Below, piece by piece: positions 27,029-35,676 of a stretch of 64,000 nucleotides of DNA. Below the pieces are notes generated by a model. The model was not told the origin of the DNA and searched no databases. It worked only from the letters and a program-made list of their open reading frames with translations. Both the position numbers and the translations under genes were made by a program. Within the stretch, counting starts at the first letter, position 1. Each line of letters begins with the position of its first letter. This stretch comes from Urbifossiella limnaea. GTDB taxonomy: Bacteria > Planctomycetota > Planctomycetia > Gemmatales > Gemmataceae. The stretch is taken from NCBI RefSeq assembly GCF_007747215.1, contig NZ_CP036273.1:5192322-5256321 (forward strand), read 5' to 3'.

Positions 27029-28042
27029 TTAGCGCTCGTAGCGGGCGAGGAACTGCGTCACTTCCTCGGCGGCGATGGCGAAGTGGACGCTCGTGTTGTC
27101 GAACTTCGAGACGGCGACGCCGACCACCCGGCCGGTCACGTCGGTGACGGGGCCGCCGGAGTTGCCGTGCTCCAGGCCGCCGTTCAGTTGCACCTCGCGG
27201 CGCTTCCGGTCGCCCCCGGTGCGGATGCTGCTGACGGTCGTTTTCGTCACCGTGATCTCCTGCCCGACCCGCTCCCCGAGCGGGAACCCGAACGCGTACA
27301 CCTCGTGCGTCTCGCGGAGGGCCGTGGTGTCACCCACCTGGAGTACGCCCGGGGTCGTCGCGCCCGCGGCCTCGACGAGCGCCAGGTCCTTCGTCGCGTC
27401 CTGGAACAGCACGCGGGCCGGGTAGGTCCGCGTCTCCACGGTCCCGCTCTGGGTCACGACTTCCAGCCGGCCGGGGTGGTTGATCACGTGGTGGTTGGTG
27501 ACGATCAACCCCGGCTCGACGAAGAACCCGCTGCCGGACGAGACCCCCTTCGCGGTGCGGATCCGGACGTACACCGTCGCCTTCTTGATCCGCGCGAGGT
27601 TGGCGTCGTCCATCCGGCCGGGCGTGGTGGCGGCGAGCGGTTCGACCTTCCCCTTCGGCTGTGGAGCGGGTGCGGACTTCGCGACCGGCCCCTTGTCCTT
27701 CGTGCTCGGCGTCGCGGTCGTGCGGCCGACGAGCACCCACACCACGACGCCGACGACGACCATGCCAAGCAGAGCGGCGGCCCCGCCGCCGAGGGCGACG
27801 AGCGTCCAGTTGGTGGAACCCACGCGGAGCGGGGCGGGGTCGGCCTCGTACTCGCGGCGCGGCGGGCGGGACGGGACGGCGAACGATTCGACGAAGTCGG
27901 GTTGCGCGACGACCGCCGGTGCGGCCGGCATCGGCGGCAGGGTCATCGGCTGCTGACAGGCGGGGCAGGTGACGACGGTGCCGCCGAGGCCGTCGCCGAC
28001 GGTCAGCGCCTGGCGACAGGTCGGGCAGTGGACGACGGGCAT
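27029..28042 (-). CDS. Membrane-anchored trypsin-like serine protease with zinc ribbon
   Basis: A 337-residue protein. N-terminal CPTC and CPAC pairs (residues 6-9 and 26-29) form a small zinc ribbon in the cytoplasm. One transmembrane helix spans about residues 83-105. The rest is an HtrA/S1C-type protease domain: His in VTNHHVI, Asp in TKDLALVE, and Ser in the GNSGGPV motif, so the triad is complete. No PDZ domain is present. It would act outside the cytoplasmic membrane, with the ribbon inside. The paired metallopeptidase gene follows directly. The substrates and the signal read by the ribbon are unknown. Confidence 0.85.
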   Translation of the reverse strand: MPVVHCPTCRQALTVGDGLGGTVVTCPACQQPMTLPPMPAAPAVVAQPDFVESFAVPSRPPRREYEADPAPLRVGSTNWTLVALGGGAAALLGMVVVGVVVWVLVGRTTATPSTKDKGPVAKSAPAPQPKGKVEPLAATTPGRMDDANLARIKKATVYVRIRTAKGVSSGSGFFVEPGLIVTNHHVINHPGRLEVVTQSGTVETRTYPARVLFQDATKDLALVEAAGATTPGVLQVGDTTALRETHEVYAFGFPLGERVGQEITVTKTTVSSIRTGGDRKRREVQLNGGLEHGNSGGPVTDVTGRVVGVAVSKFDNTSVHFAIAAEEVTQFLARYER

Positions 28043-28155
28043 GGCGGACGTTCCGGACGGCAGCGGGGTAGGTGAATTGTCCCCCGCCCCGGTCGTGCGG
28101 GCAAGGGGCTAACCCGCCGGCGCGGCAGTGTGCGACAGGCAATTGCGGCCCGGCG

Positions 28156-28899
28156 TCACGCGATCGTAGTCGGTGGGCTCCCTGCCCCAATGTTTGCCAC
28201 CCGGCGACGGTCCCGCCAGTGGCGGTATCCCTTCAGCAGCATCGGCGCGACCGACAGGAACACCACCACGATCACCACCTTGTCGACGTGCTTGGCGATC
28301 ATGAACTCGGGGCCGAACACCTGCTTCAACGCGTCGTCGAGGAAGTAGCCGATCGCCAGCATGCTCGTGATCCAGGCGACGCCGCCGACGACGTTGAACG
28401 TCAGAAACGTGCGGTACTCCATCTTCGCCGCCCCGGCCACCACCGGCACAAAGGTCCGGATGATCGGGATGAACCGGGCGATGATGATCGTCTTGCCGCC
28501 GTGCCGCTCGTAGTAGGCCTTCGCGGCGAGGAGGTGCTCGCGCTTGAAGAACCGGCTCGACGGGCGGTTGAAGATCGCCGGCCCGGCCTTCGCCCCGATC
28601 CAGTAGCCGACCGAGTCGCCGATGATGGCGCACGCAATCAGGCTCAGCGTCAGCGGCAGCATCGGCCACTCGGCGGTGCGGGCGACGATGCCGGTGACGA
28701 CCAGGAGCGAGTCGCCCGGCAGCAGGAACCCGATGAGCAGGCCCGTCTCGGTGAAGACGATGAGGTTCACCGCGGCGAACGCCGTCCACATCACGCCGGG
28801 CGCCTTGAGCGCCTCGACGTAGCGCTCCGGGTGCGGCAGGTTCCGCGGGTCGATGAAGACGAGGATGAGGTTCCAGAGCTGTGCGAAGAACTCGTCCAT
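28156..28899 (-). CDS. DedA family membrane protein
   Basis: A 247-residue integral membrane protein of the DedA/SNARE-associated (VTT) family. The signature runs from ETGLLIGFLLPGDSLLVVTG through GDSVGYWIGAKAG and FFKREHLLAAKAYYERHGG to ARFIPIIRTFVPVVAG, including the conserved Arg residues and re-entrant helix glycine/proline segments. Family members move lipid carriers such as undecaprenyl phosphate or phosphatidylethanolamine across the membrane and depend on the proton gradient. The specific lipid here is unknown. It appears to be transcribed alone and divergently from the amidotransferase-like gene. Confidence 0.9.
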   Translation of the reverse strand: MDEFFAQLWNLILVFIDPRNLPHPERYVEALKAPGVMWTAFAAVNLIVFTETGLLIGFLLPGDSLLVVTGIVARTAEWPMLPLTLSLIACAIIGDSVGYWIGAKAGPAIFNRPSSRFFKREHLLAAKAYYERHGGKTIIIARFIPIIRTFVPVVAGAAKMEYRTFLTFNVVGGVAWITSMLAIGYFLDDALKQVFGPEFMIAKHVDKVVIVVVFLSVAPMLLKGYRHWRDRRRVANIGAGSPPTTIA

Positions 28900-28985
28900 G
28901 GCGGCTTCCTGCGGGGCGGGACGCGGTTAGGGTACGGGAACACGCCGCGGCGCGGGAAGGCGAACCGGGTGTCGGAAAAATCGGC

Positions 28986-29015
28986 TTGCACGCGCGAGCT
29001 CAAACCCACTACACT
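28986..29015 (+). promoter_or_regulatory. Possible sigma-70 type promoter
   Basis: TTGCAC (28986-28991) and TACACT (29010-29015) are separated by 18 bases and lie about 75 bases before the ATG at 29089. Both boxes match four of six consensus bases in otherwise GC-rich DNA. Confidence 0.35.
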
Positions 29016-29088
29016 CCCAATCCCCCGGTCCGGTTTCACCCGCACCGCCGGCACGACGCCGCTGGGGACTCACGGAGGGACGCCGAGA

Positions 29089-29862
29089 ATGGCCGCACGT
29101 AAAGACCCGCCCGCGCCGCCCGCCCGCCCCCTCATCGGCATCAACGCCGAATTCTTCAACCCGAAGAACGGCACCGCCCACCTGAAGCTCAACGCCGCGT
29201 ACCTCGACGCGGTCATCGCCGCCGGGGCGCTGCCGGTCATCATCCCGCCGCTCCGCAAGGACAACCTCGCCGAGATCGACGCCCTGCTGGACACGGTGTG
29301 CGGCGTCATCCTCACCGGCGGCGCCGACATGGACCCGCGCCGCAACGGCCAGGCGCCGACGGCCGCGGTCACGCCGATGGCGGCGCGCCGCGAGGACGCC
29401 GACCGCTACCTGCTGGCCAAGATTTTCGAGCGGAAGACGACGGTGCTCGGCATCGGCCTCGGGATGCAGCAGCTGAACGTGTTCGCCGGCGGCACGCTGT
29501 ACCTCCACCTGCCGGCCGAGAACCCGCGGGCGATGCCGCACTACGACCAGACCGGCGCCCCGCACCGGCACATGGTGCTGATCGAGCCGAACACCCGGCT
29601 CGACGAGATCTACGGCGCCCCCGAGCTGCGGGTGAACAGCCAGCACCACCAGGCGGTGAACCAGCTCGGCAAGAAGATGCGCGTCGCCGCCCGCGCCCCG
29701 GACGGCGTCGTCGAGGCGATCGAGAGCACCGACCCGACCTGGTTCTGCGTCGGCGTCCAGTGGCACCCCGAGGCCGACACCGCCAGCGCGCTCGACGGCC
29801 AGATTTTCGAGTGCTTCGTGCAGGCCGCCGTCCGCAGCGCGGACGAGCTGGTGGCGGCATAA
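29089..29862 (+). CDS. C26-type glutamine amidotransferase homologue lacking the catalytic Cys
   Basis: A 257-residue protein of the gamma-glutamyl-GABA hydrolase (PuuD-like, peptidase C26) class I amidotransferase family, with GGAGGG before the ATG. The family fold is clear: LIGINAEFF, ILTGGADMDP, GMQQLNVFAGGTLY, VNSQHHQAVNQLG and GVQWHPEAD with the His-Glu of the triad. The nucleophile elbow, normally GICRG, reads GIGLG: residue 123 is Gly (codon at 29455-29457). Without the Cys, glutamine hydrolysis by the usual mechanism is not possible, so this is likely a binding protein or a pseudoenzyme. It lies 2 bases before the AnmK homologue and probably shares its transcript. Confidence 0.85.
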   Translation: MAARKDPPAPPARPLIGINAEFFNPKNGTAHLKLNAAYLDAVIAAGALPVIIPPLRKDNLAEIDALLDTVCGVILTGGADMDPRRNGQAPTAAVTPMAARREDADRYLLAKIFERKTTVLGIGLGMQQLNVFAGGTLYLHLPAENPRAMPHYDQTGAPHRHMVLIEPNTRLDEIYGAPELRVNSQHHQAVNQLGKKMRVAARAPDGVVEAIESTDPTWFCVGVQWHPEADTASALDGQIFECFVQAAVRSADELVAA

Positions 29863-29864
29863 CC

Positions 29865-31040
29865 GTGTCCCGCGTACTGGTCGGTCTCGCCGTCGGCTCC
29901 GGGCTCGAAGGGGCCGACGCCGCGGCGGTCCGCTGTCCCGGCGTCGGCCTCGCGCTGACGCCGGCCGTGCCGAAGGCCGTGCGCGTCCTGTTCCCGCCCG
30001 CCGCCCGCGACCAACTCCGCCCCGGCGCCACGCCCACGCCGGAACTCGTCCGCAACGTCGCCGACACGCTCGCCCACGCAACGCGAACCGTCCTGGTTCA
30101 GGCCGGCGTGTCGGCCCGCGACGCCTTCGTGGCCGGGCTACTGCCGCCCGCCCGCGCCGCCGACAACCTGATCCCCTGGGCCGAGGTCGCCGACCGCGTC
30201 GCGGAGCAGACGGGCGTGAGCGTCGTCCACGGCTTCCGCGGCCGCGACCGTGCCGCCGGCGGCGCCGGCCAGCCGATCACCGCCGCGGCCGACTTCCTGC
30301 TGCTGAAGGCCGACGCCGAGGACCGGGTGCTGGTCCACCTGGGGTCGGTCGTGCAGGTCGTCCACGTCCCCGCCGGCGGCAAGCTCAAGGACGTGACCGC
30401 GTTCGAGGCCGGGCCGGGGAACCAGCTGCTCGACGCGATGGCCTACCACGGCACCCGCGGCCGCGACCTGACCGACCCGGGCGGCAAGACCGCCGTACAG
30501 GGCCGCCTCCGCGACGAGCTGCTGGCCCGCTGGCTCGACCACCCGCACCTGACGCGGAAGCCGCCGAAGGCCGTCCACGCCGACGCCTTCGGCCGGTCGT
30601 TCCTCCTCGCCGCGTTCGACGCCGCCCGCCAACTCGGGGCGGGTCTGCCCGACCTGCTCTGCTCCGCGACGCACCTGGTCGCCCGCGCCGCCGCGGCGCA
30701 AGTGCCGCCGGCGACCGGCCCGCGCCGCGTGCTGCTCAGCGGCGGCGGCGTCCGCAACGGCTTCCTGTGGCAGCGGCTCGCGCACGAGTTCGACGGCACC
30801 ACGGTCGGCCGCACCGACGACGCCGGCCTGCCACCGCTGGCGCGGAACGCCGCCGCCGCGGCGGTACTCGCGGCGCTGACGTGCGACGGCGTGCCCGGCA
30901 ACCTTCCCGTCTGGACCGGCGCCGCGGGTGGCCGCTTGGTCGGCCAGCTCGCCCCGGGCGACGGCCGCAACTGGGCGCGGCTCCTCGCGTGGGCTGCGGA
31001 CCAGACTGCCGACGTGCCCCGAGCCTCGCGGGCGGCGTAA
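29865..31040 (+). CDS. Anhydro-N-acetylmuramic acid kinase homologue with altered active site
   Basis: A 391-residue AnmK-family protein. Start is a GTG at 29865, two bases after the preceding stop. AnmK kinases open anhydro-MurNAc with ATP during cell-wall recycling. Family landmarks seen are GRDRAAGGAGQPI, FEAGPGNQLLDAM, LLSGGGVRNGFLWQRL and PGNLPVWTGA. However, the N-terminal phosphate loop, usually MSGTSLDG, is degraded to AVGSGLEG, and the catalytic Asp of the (F/Y)DxGPGN motif is Glu (residue 181, codon 30405-30407). The LNIGG segment is HLGS. Activity as a kinase is therefore doubtful, although Glu might still act as the base. It sits between the Cys-less amidotransferase homologue and a DUF58 gene. 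Confidence 0.8.
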   Translation: MSRVLVGLAVGSGLEGADAAAVRCPGVGLALTPAVPKAVRVLFPPAARDQLRPGATPTPELVRNVADTLAHATRTVLVQAGVSARDAFVAGLLPPARAADNLIPWAEVADRVAEQTGVSVVHGFRGRDRAAGGAGQPITAAADFLLLKADAEDRVLVHLGSVVQVVHVPAGGKLKDVTAFEAGPGNQLLDAMAYHGTRGRDLTDPGGKTAVQGRLRDELLARWLDHPHLTRKPPKAVHADAFGRSFLLAAFDAARQLGAGLPDLLCSATHLVARAAAAQVPPATGPRRVLLSGGGVRNGFLWQRLAHEFDGTTVGRTDDAGLPPLARNAAAAAVLAALTCDGVPGNLPVWTGAAGGRLVGQLAPGDGRNWARLLAWAADQTADVPRASRAA

Positions 31041-31106
31041 CCCTGGAACCGTCGCCGGCCGGCGGCGTCTCTGCTACCATCGGAGACACCACCGGGGAAC
31101 CCGTCG

Positions 31107-32459
31107 ATGCGCTGGCTCCTCGTCGCGGTCGCCGTCACCGTGCTGGCGCTCGTGCTGCAAGCGGGTCTCGTCGCGTTCGCCGGGTACGTCCTCCTCGGCG
31201 TCTACCTCCTCAGCCGCACCCTCGCCCGCCGCTGGGCCGAAAACCTCGACGCCACCCGCAAGTGCCCCACCGACCCGCGCGAGGTCGACGAGTCCGTCGA
31301 GGTCGTCGTCACGCTCCGCAACACGGGGGCGCTGCCGATCCTGTGGGTGCTCGTCGAAGACCTGCTGCCCGAGCGGATGCTCCGCCGCCCCACCCGACTC
31401 GACGTGAAGGGGAAGCGCGTCCGCGTACTCGCGCTCGGCGGCGGGAAGACGAAGACGCTCCGCTACACCGTCACGTTCCGCCTGCGCGGCTACTACCCCC
31501 TCGGGCCGACCGTGCTGGAAACTGGCGACGTGTTCGGCCTCCACCGCCGCCACCGCGTGATCGGCACCCCGGCGTACGTCATGGTGTACCCCAAGATCGT
31601 GCTGCTACCGAAGTACGACTTCGCCTCGCAGCGGCCGATCGGCGAGGTGCGGCTGCAGAACCGGCTGTTCGAGGACGTAACCCGCACCGCCGGCGTCCGC
31701 CCGTACATCCCCGGCGACCCGTTCAGCCGCATCCACTGGCGCGCCACCGCCCGCACCGGCCAGCTCCACTCACGCCTCTACGAGCCCACGAGCCTCGCCG
31801 GCGCGACCGTGCTCGTGGACTTCCACTCGGCCGGCTTCCCGAGCCGCGGCGAACCGTATCGGTCCGACCTCGTCGTCACGGTGGCGTGCAGCCTGGTCTA
31901 CGCGGTGTCGGTGCTGAACCAGCAGGTCGGCTTCGCCAGCAACGGCCGCGACGCCGCCGACCGCATCCGCGAGGAGTCGCTGGCGAAGGGCGACAGCGAG
32001 TACGCCAGCCGCGAGGGCGCGCGTGACCGCTTCGAGCTGAAGGAGGAGTCGGACCGGCTGCGGCCGGTGGTCGTGGACACGCGGCGCGGGTTCGACCAGT
32101 TCCAGAAGATTCGGGAAGGCCTGGCCCGGCTCGAACTGTCGGACGGGATGTCGTTCGCGGGTCTGGCGCTGGAGCTGGCGACGCGAATGCCGCGCGACGC
32201 GACCGTGATGGCCGTGCTGCCGCGGGTGCCGGTCGAGACGGCCGTGGCGCTAGGAACGCTACGGCGGCAGGGGTTCGCGGTGTCGGCGTTCCTGGTGGGG
32301 TTGGATGAAACGGCCCGGCTGGAGGCGCACGGCCGGCTGCTCGCCGAGACGGTGCGCGACATCCGCTATGTCAACAGCGAGCCGGAGCTGGCAGCGCTGG
32401 CGGCGAACGCCGCGGTCGCGGCACCGGCGAGCTACTCGGTGGAGATTCCGCTGGTGTAA
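31107..32459 (+). CDS. DUF58 domain membrane protein
   Basis: A 450-residue protein with two hydrophobic helices at the N-terminus (about residues 3-36), a beta-rich region (EVVVTLRNTGALPILWVLVEDLLP) and the DUF58 core with the family motif GDPFSRIHWRATARTGQL near residue 210. The C-terminal half has a von Willebrand A-like topology, without a clear intact MIDAS. DUF58 proteins usually sit with MoxR ATPases and transglutaminase-like proteins as a presumed chaperone or envelope assembly system; none of these genes is next to it. It follows the AnmK homologue by 66 bases on the same strand. Confidence 0.85.
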   Translation: MRWLLVAVAVTVLALVLQAGLVAFAGYVLLGVYLLSRTLARRWAENLDATRKCPTDPREVDESVEVVVTLRNTGALPILWVLVEDLLPERMLRRPTRLDVKGKRVRVLALGGGKTKTLRYTVTFRLRGYYPLGPTVLETGDVFGLHRRHRVIGTPAYVMVYPKIVLLPKYDFASQRPIGEVRLQNRLFEDVTRTAGVRPYIPGDPFSRIHWRATARTGQLHSRLYEPTSLAGATVLVDFHSAGFPSRGEPYRSDLVVTVACSLVYAVSVLNQQVGFASNGRDAADRIREESLAKGDSEYASREGARDRFELKEESDRLRPVVVDTRRGFDQFQKIREGLARLELSDGMSFAGLALELATRMPRDATVMAVLPRVPVETAVALGTLRRQGFAVSAFLVGLDETARLEAHGRLLAETVRDIRYVNSEPELAALAANAAVAAPASYSVEIPLV

Positions 32460-32484
32460 CCGCGTCGCAGCGAGCCGACCGCTG

Positions 32485-34587
32485 TCACATTTGGACGCCG
32501 ATCTCCGCCAGTGCCCGCCGCAGCGCCTCCACGTCGTCCACCACCACCGCCGTCGGCCCGAGCCGCTCGGCGATCAGCTCCCGCGTCCGCGGCCACTGCA
32601 TCACGCCGTCCGTCATCGCGTCCGACGGGAACCGCACCACCGTCTGCACGGCTGCGGCCGGCGGCGGCAGCTTCGACCCCGTCAGGAACAGCCGGCCCGC
32701 CGCGCTCAGCACGTCGCCGGTGCGGTCGAGGAACCAGCCGTCGATGTCGGCAGGCGTCAGCCCCAGCTCGGCCGCGCGCCGCAGCGACGCCGGCGTCAGC
32801 TGGAAGCGCCGCGCCGTGTGGCTCTCCGCCGGCAGCGGCTCGGCGTAGCGGCCGATCTCGGCGTCGAGCAACAAATCCGCCTGCGCCGCGTCCACGGTCA
32901 GCGTCAACCCGTCGTCGGCGACGGTCACGCACCGCTGCGGCTTCCCCTCGTAGTCGCGGTTGGCGATGAGCCGCAGTTGCCCCAGCGGCGGCTCCTTGCC
33001 GTCGGCCGTGAGCCCGATGCGGTCCGTCAGCTTCACCGACACGATGCCGCGCGCCACGGCCGCGTCGAGGTCCGCGGGCGTGGGGAACTCGACGAGCACG
33101 GCCGAGGCGTACACCGTGATCCGCTCTCGCTTGTTCGACCATCGCTGCAGCAGGTCGGCGACGCTCGGCGGCACCGGCCGTGCCGAGTGGCGGGCCAGCG
33201 CCTGGAGGATCATCGGCAGCGTCAGCCCCGATTCGAGGCCGCGGTAGGTGTGCTCGGGGGTGAGTTCGAGCGTGCAGGCGGGGCCGATCCCCTTCCACCG
33301 GGCGAACCGCGACAGCGTGCCGATCAGGACCGGGGTCAGCCCCTGGCGGTACGCCAGAATCTCGGCGTTCGGCTGAACGAGGAGCGTCTGCGGGAACGCC
33401 GGCGGTCCGGGCGGCTCGGCGGCGTTCGCGTACAGATGCCGGCCGAGCGCCGACAGCCGCACCACGTACCCGCCCTCGGCCGGCGCCGCCTCGACGAGCC
33501 GCAGCGGGTAGCTGACGCCGAGCAGGTAACCCGCGACCCACGCCGCGCCGCGGTCTTTCGGCGCGGGCAGCGTGCCCGCCCACGAGGGGTGGTGTTCCCA
33601 CAGCCACGAGGCCAGGTCGGCCGGCTTCACCCAGCCGTCCTCACTGCCGGCCAGGAGCAGCAGCGCGAGCAGCCCCGCCGACGGCGTGGCGCTCATCCCG
33701 TCCTCGGTCGGGGCGTACCCGGCGAGCGGGTCCCACGCCTCGACGTGCGGCAAGGCGGCCGCCAGGCGCACGAGCACCGGCGTCAGCCCGGCGTCCCACT
33801 CGGGCGGGAAGGGGGCGGCGCGGAGTTCTTCCGCCCCGTGGTCGAGCAGGCCGGCGGTCGCGGCCCAGAACAGCGCCAGCACGCCCGCTTCCGGCACCGG
33901 CGCCAGCCCGTCGGCGATGGGGGCACTCAGCACCTCGTCGGCCTGGAGGCGCGTCTGGTCGCGCTTGAACAGCAGGTTCGCCTGCGTCATCCGCACCGGG
34001 CCGGCCGCCACCTGCTGCCACACGGCCGCGAGCCGCAGCGGCCATTCGAGCCCGTCCGCGACCCGCGGCGTGACCCCGACGGGCGGCTCGGCCGTCGTCA
34101 GGTTCGGCAACTCCAGGTCTTCGCCGCGCGCCCGCGCGGCCACGGCGGGGTGCACGAACACCGTCGCCGCCATGCTCCCGGCGCTGCCGAGCCACGCGGC
34201 GAAGTCGGCGACGGGCGGCGCGTGCGGGCTCACCTCCGGGAAGAGCAGCCCGGCGTCGAGTGCGACCTGCACCGGCGTGAAGCCTTCGACGTGGCCGAGC
34301 GACGACAGCAGGGCGATGAGGTGGCCGACCTTCCAGCGCGGCTGGCGGCTGCGGCCGACGAACGCCAGGAGCTTTCGCGCCGCGGCCGGCAGTTCCTTGA
34401 CGCGGCGGTCGATGACCGGCGGGTTGAGCAGCGTGGCGACCGCCTTCTCGACCAGTTCCTCGACCGGCACCTGGGTGCGCGGCCGGACGAGCCGGCCGGC
34501 GACGGCGCGGAGGAGCGGCTCGGCGTAGGCGGTGAGGGCGGCGGTGGCGCGGGCGGACCAGTCGTCGGAATCAGCGCTCGGAGGCAT
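32485..34587 (-). CDS. Helicase-associated domain protein (XPB/Ssl2-like), no motor domain
   Basis: A 700-residue protein. Its C-terminal third (LLVQPNAEILAYRQGLTP, LSRFARWKGIGPACTLELTP, YRGLESGLTLPMILQAL, LLQRWSNKRERITVYASAVL) matches the XPB/Ssl2 helicase-associated domain (Helicase_C_3 type). The N-terminal part has winged-helix-like features (ELPAAARKLLAFVG, RWKVGHLIALLSSLG). There is no Walker A or DEAD-type motif anywhere, so the protein is not a helicase by itself; it may bind DNA or a partner helicase. It ends the export-cluster strand run, 52 bases after the WD40 gene, with no obvious link to export. Confidence 0.75.
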   Translation of the reverse strand: MPPSADSDDWSARATAALTAYAEPLLRAVAGRLVRPRTQVPVEELVEKAVATLLNPPVIDRRVKELPAAARKLLAFVGRSRQPRWKVGHLIALLSSLGHVEGFTPVQVALDAGLLFPEVSPHAPPVADFAAWLGSAGSMAATVFVHPAVAARARGEDLELPNLTTAEPPVGVTPRVADGLEWPLRLAAVWQQVAAGPVRMTQANLLFKRDQTRLQADEVLSAPIADGLAPVPEAGVLALFWAATAGLLDHGAEELRAAPFPPEWDAGLTPVLVRLAAALPHVEAWDPLAGYAPTEDGMSATPSAGLLALLLLAGSEDGWVKPADLASWLWEHHPSWAGTLPAPKDRGAAWVAGYLLGVSYPLRLVEAAPAEGGYVVRLSALGRHLYANAAEPPGPPAFPQTLLVQPNAEILAYRQGLTPVLIGTLSRFARWKGIGPACTLELTPEHTYRGLESGLTLPMILQALARHSARPVPPSVADLLQRWSNKRERITVYASAVLVEFPTPADLDAAVARGIVSVKLTDRIGLTADGKEPPLGQLRLIANRDYEGKPQRCVTVADDGLTLTVDAAQADLLLDAEIGRYAEPLPAESHTARRFQLTPASLRRAAELGLTPADIDGWFLDRTGDVLSAAGRLFLTGSKLPPPAAAVQTVVRFPSDAMTDGVMQWPRTRELIAERLGPTAVVVDDVEALRRALAEIGVQM

Positions 34588-34639
34588 CCGGGTGTTGTAT
34601 CGCCCGCCGGGGCCGGCGGCGTGCCGGGATTACCCACAC

Positions 34640-35659
34640 TCATCCCACCCGCAGCACCGCCACCGTGCCGTAGCCGGCCCCGACCGCCAGCACCTTGTCG
34701 TCCGGCGACCACGCCAGCGCCGACGCCTCCGCCCCCTTGAAGCGGTACTCGCCGGCCTTCGGCGCCTTCTTGTTCGCCGGCTGCCACAGCAGCACCCGGC
34801 CGTCGCGGGCCGTCGCCGCGAGCAGGTAGCCGCGGCGCTGCCACGCCACCGCCGTGACCGTGTCCTCCGGCCCTTCGAGCATCGCCGGCTGCGTCCCCTC
34901 CGGCCCCTTCGGGCCGCCGCAGTCCCACACGCACACCATCGGCCCGCCGCCGGTGGCGAGGTAGCGGCCGCCCGCGTCCCACGACAGCTCCCGCACCTTC
35001 GACGGGTAGCCGGACATCTGCAAATCCTTGCCGGTCGCCGCGTACCAGAAGTGGACGGTGGCGTCCTGGTTGCCGTGGGCCAGGACGCTGCCGTCGGGGC
35101 TCCACGCCAGGGCCAGCGGCGATCCCTTCCAGGCGAAGATGTGGGCGGCCGTCCCGCTCAGGTCGTACACGTTCGCCGCGCCGTAGCCGAGCACCGCGAG
35201 CTGTTGCGAGTTCGGCCGCCAGCCCACGTCGGTGACGGTACCGGCCTGTGCGGGCGAGGTAAACACGAGCGTGCCGGCGGCGTCCCACACGCGGGCGGTC
35301 TTGCCGGCCGCGGCGGCGAGGAGGTTGCCCGACGGGTGCCACGCCAGCCGCTCGACCCACGCCGCACCGCCGTCGAGCGCCCGCACCTCGGCGCCGCCGT
35401 CCCAGACGCGGACCTTACCGTCCTGACCCGCGGTGGCGAGAAGGCTACCGCCCGGCTGCCACGCCGCCGCGGCCGTGCCGAAGCCGTGGCCCGGCAACTG
35501 GTGCACCGACTTGCCGCCCGCGTCGAAGACGACGACCGGCCCGCTGACGGCGGCGGCCGCGACGAACCGCCCGTCGGGGCTCCACGTCAGCCCGACGACG
35601 TGGTCGGGGACGGCGGCGGCCCAGGCGGGGCGGAGCTTGTTGTCGGAAATTCGTGCCAT
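34640..35659 (-). CDS. WD40 repeat protein
   Basis: A 339-residue protein with a GGAGGG ribosome site before the ATG at 35659. It lacks a signal peptide and consists of about seven WD40 blades: VVGLTWSPDGRFVAAAA, AAAWQPGGSLLATAGQDGKVRVWD, RLAWHPSGNLLAAAA, LALAWSPDGSVLAHGNQD, RELSWDAGGRYLATGGG, AVAWQRRGYLLAATARDGRVLLWQ and ALAWSPDDKVLAVGAG. It should form a cytoplasmic beta-propeller, a scaffold for protein-protein contact. Its place directly after the ABC permease gene suggests a shared transcript, although a strong palindrome between them may end most messages. The partner is unknown. Confidence 0.88.
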   Translation of the reverse strand: MARISDNKLRPAWAAAVPDHVVGLTWSPDGRFVAAAAVSGPVVVFDAGGKSVHQLPGHGFGTAAAAWQPGGSLLATAGQDGKVRVWDGGAEVRALDGGAAWVERLAWHPSGNLLAAAAGKTARVWDAAGTLVFTSPAQAGTVTDVGWRPNSQQLAVLGYGAANVYDLSGTAAHIFAWKGSPLALAWSPDGSVLAHGNQDATVHFWYAATGKDLQMSGYPSKVRELSWDAGGRYLATGGGPMVCVWDCGGPKGPEGTQPAMLEGPEDTVTAVAWQRRGYLLAATARDGRVLLWQPANKKAPKAGEYRFKGAEASALAWSPDDKVLAVGAGYGTVAVLRVG

Positions 35660-35676
35660 ACCACCCTCCAAGCCGA

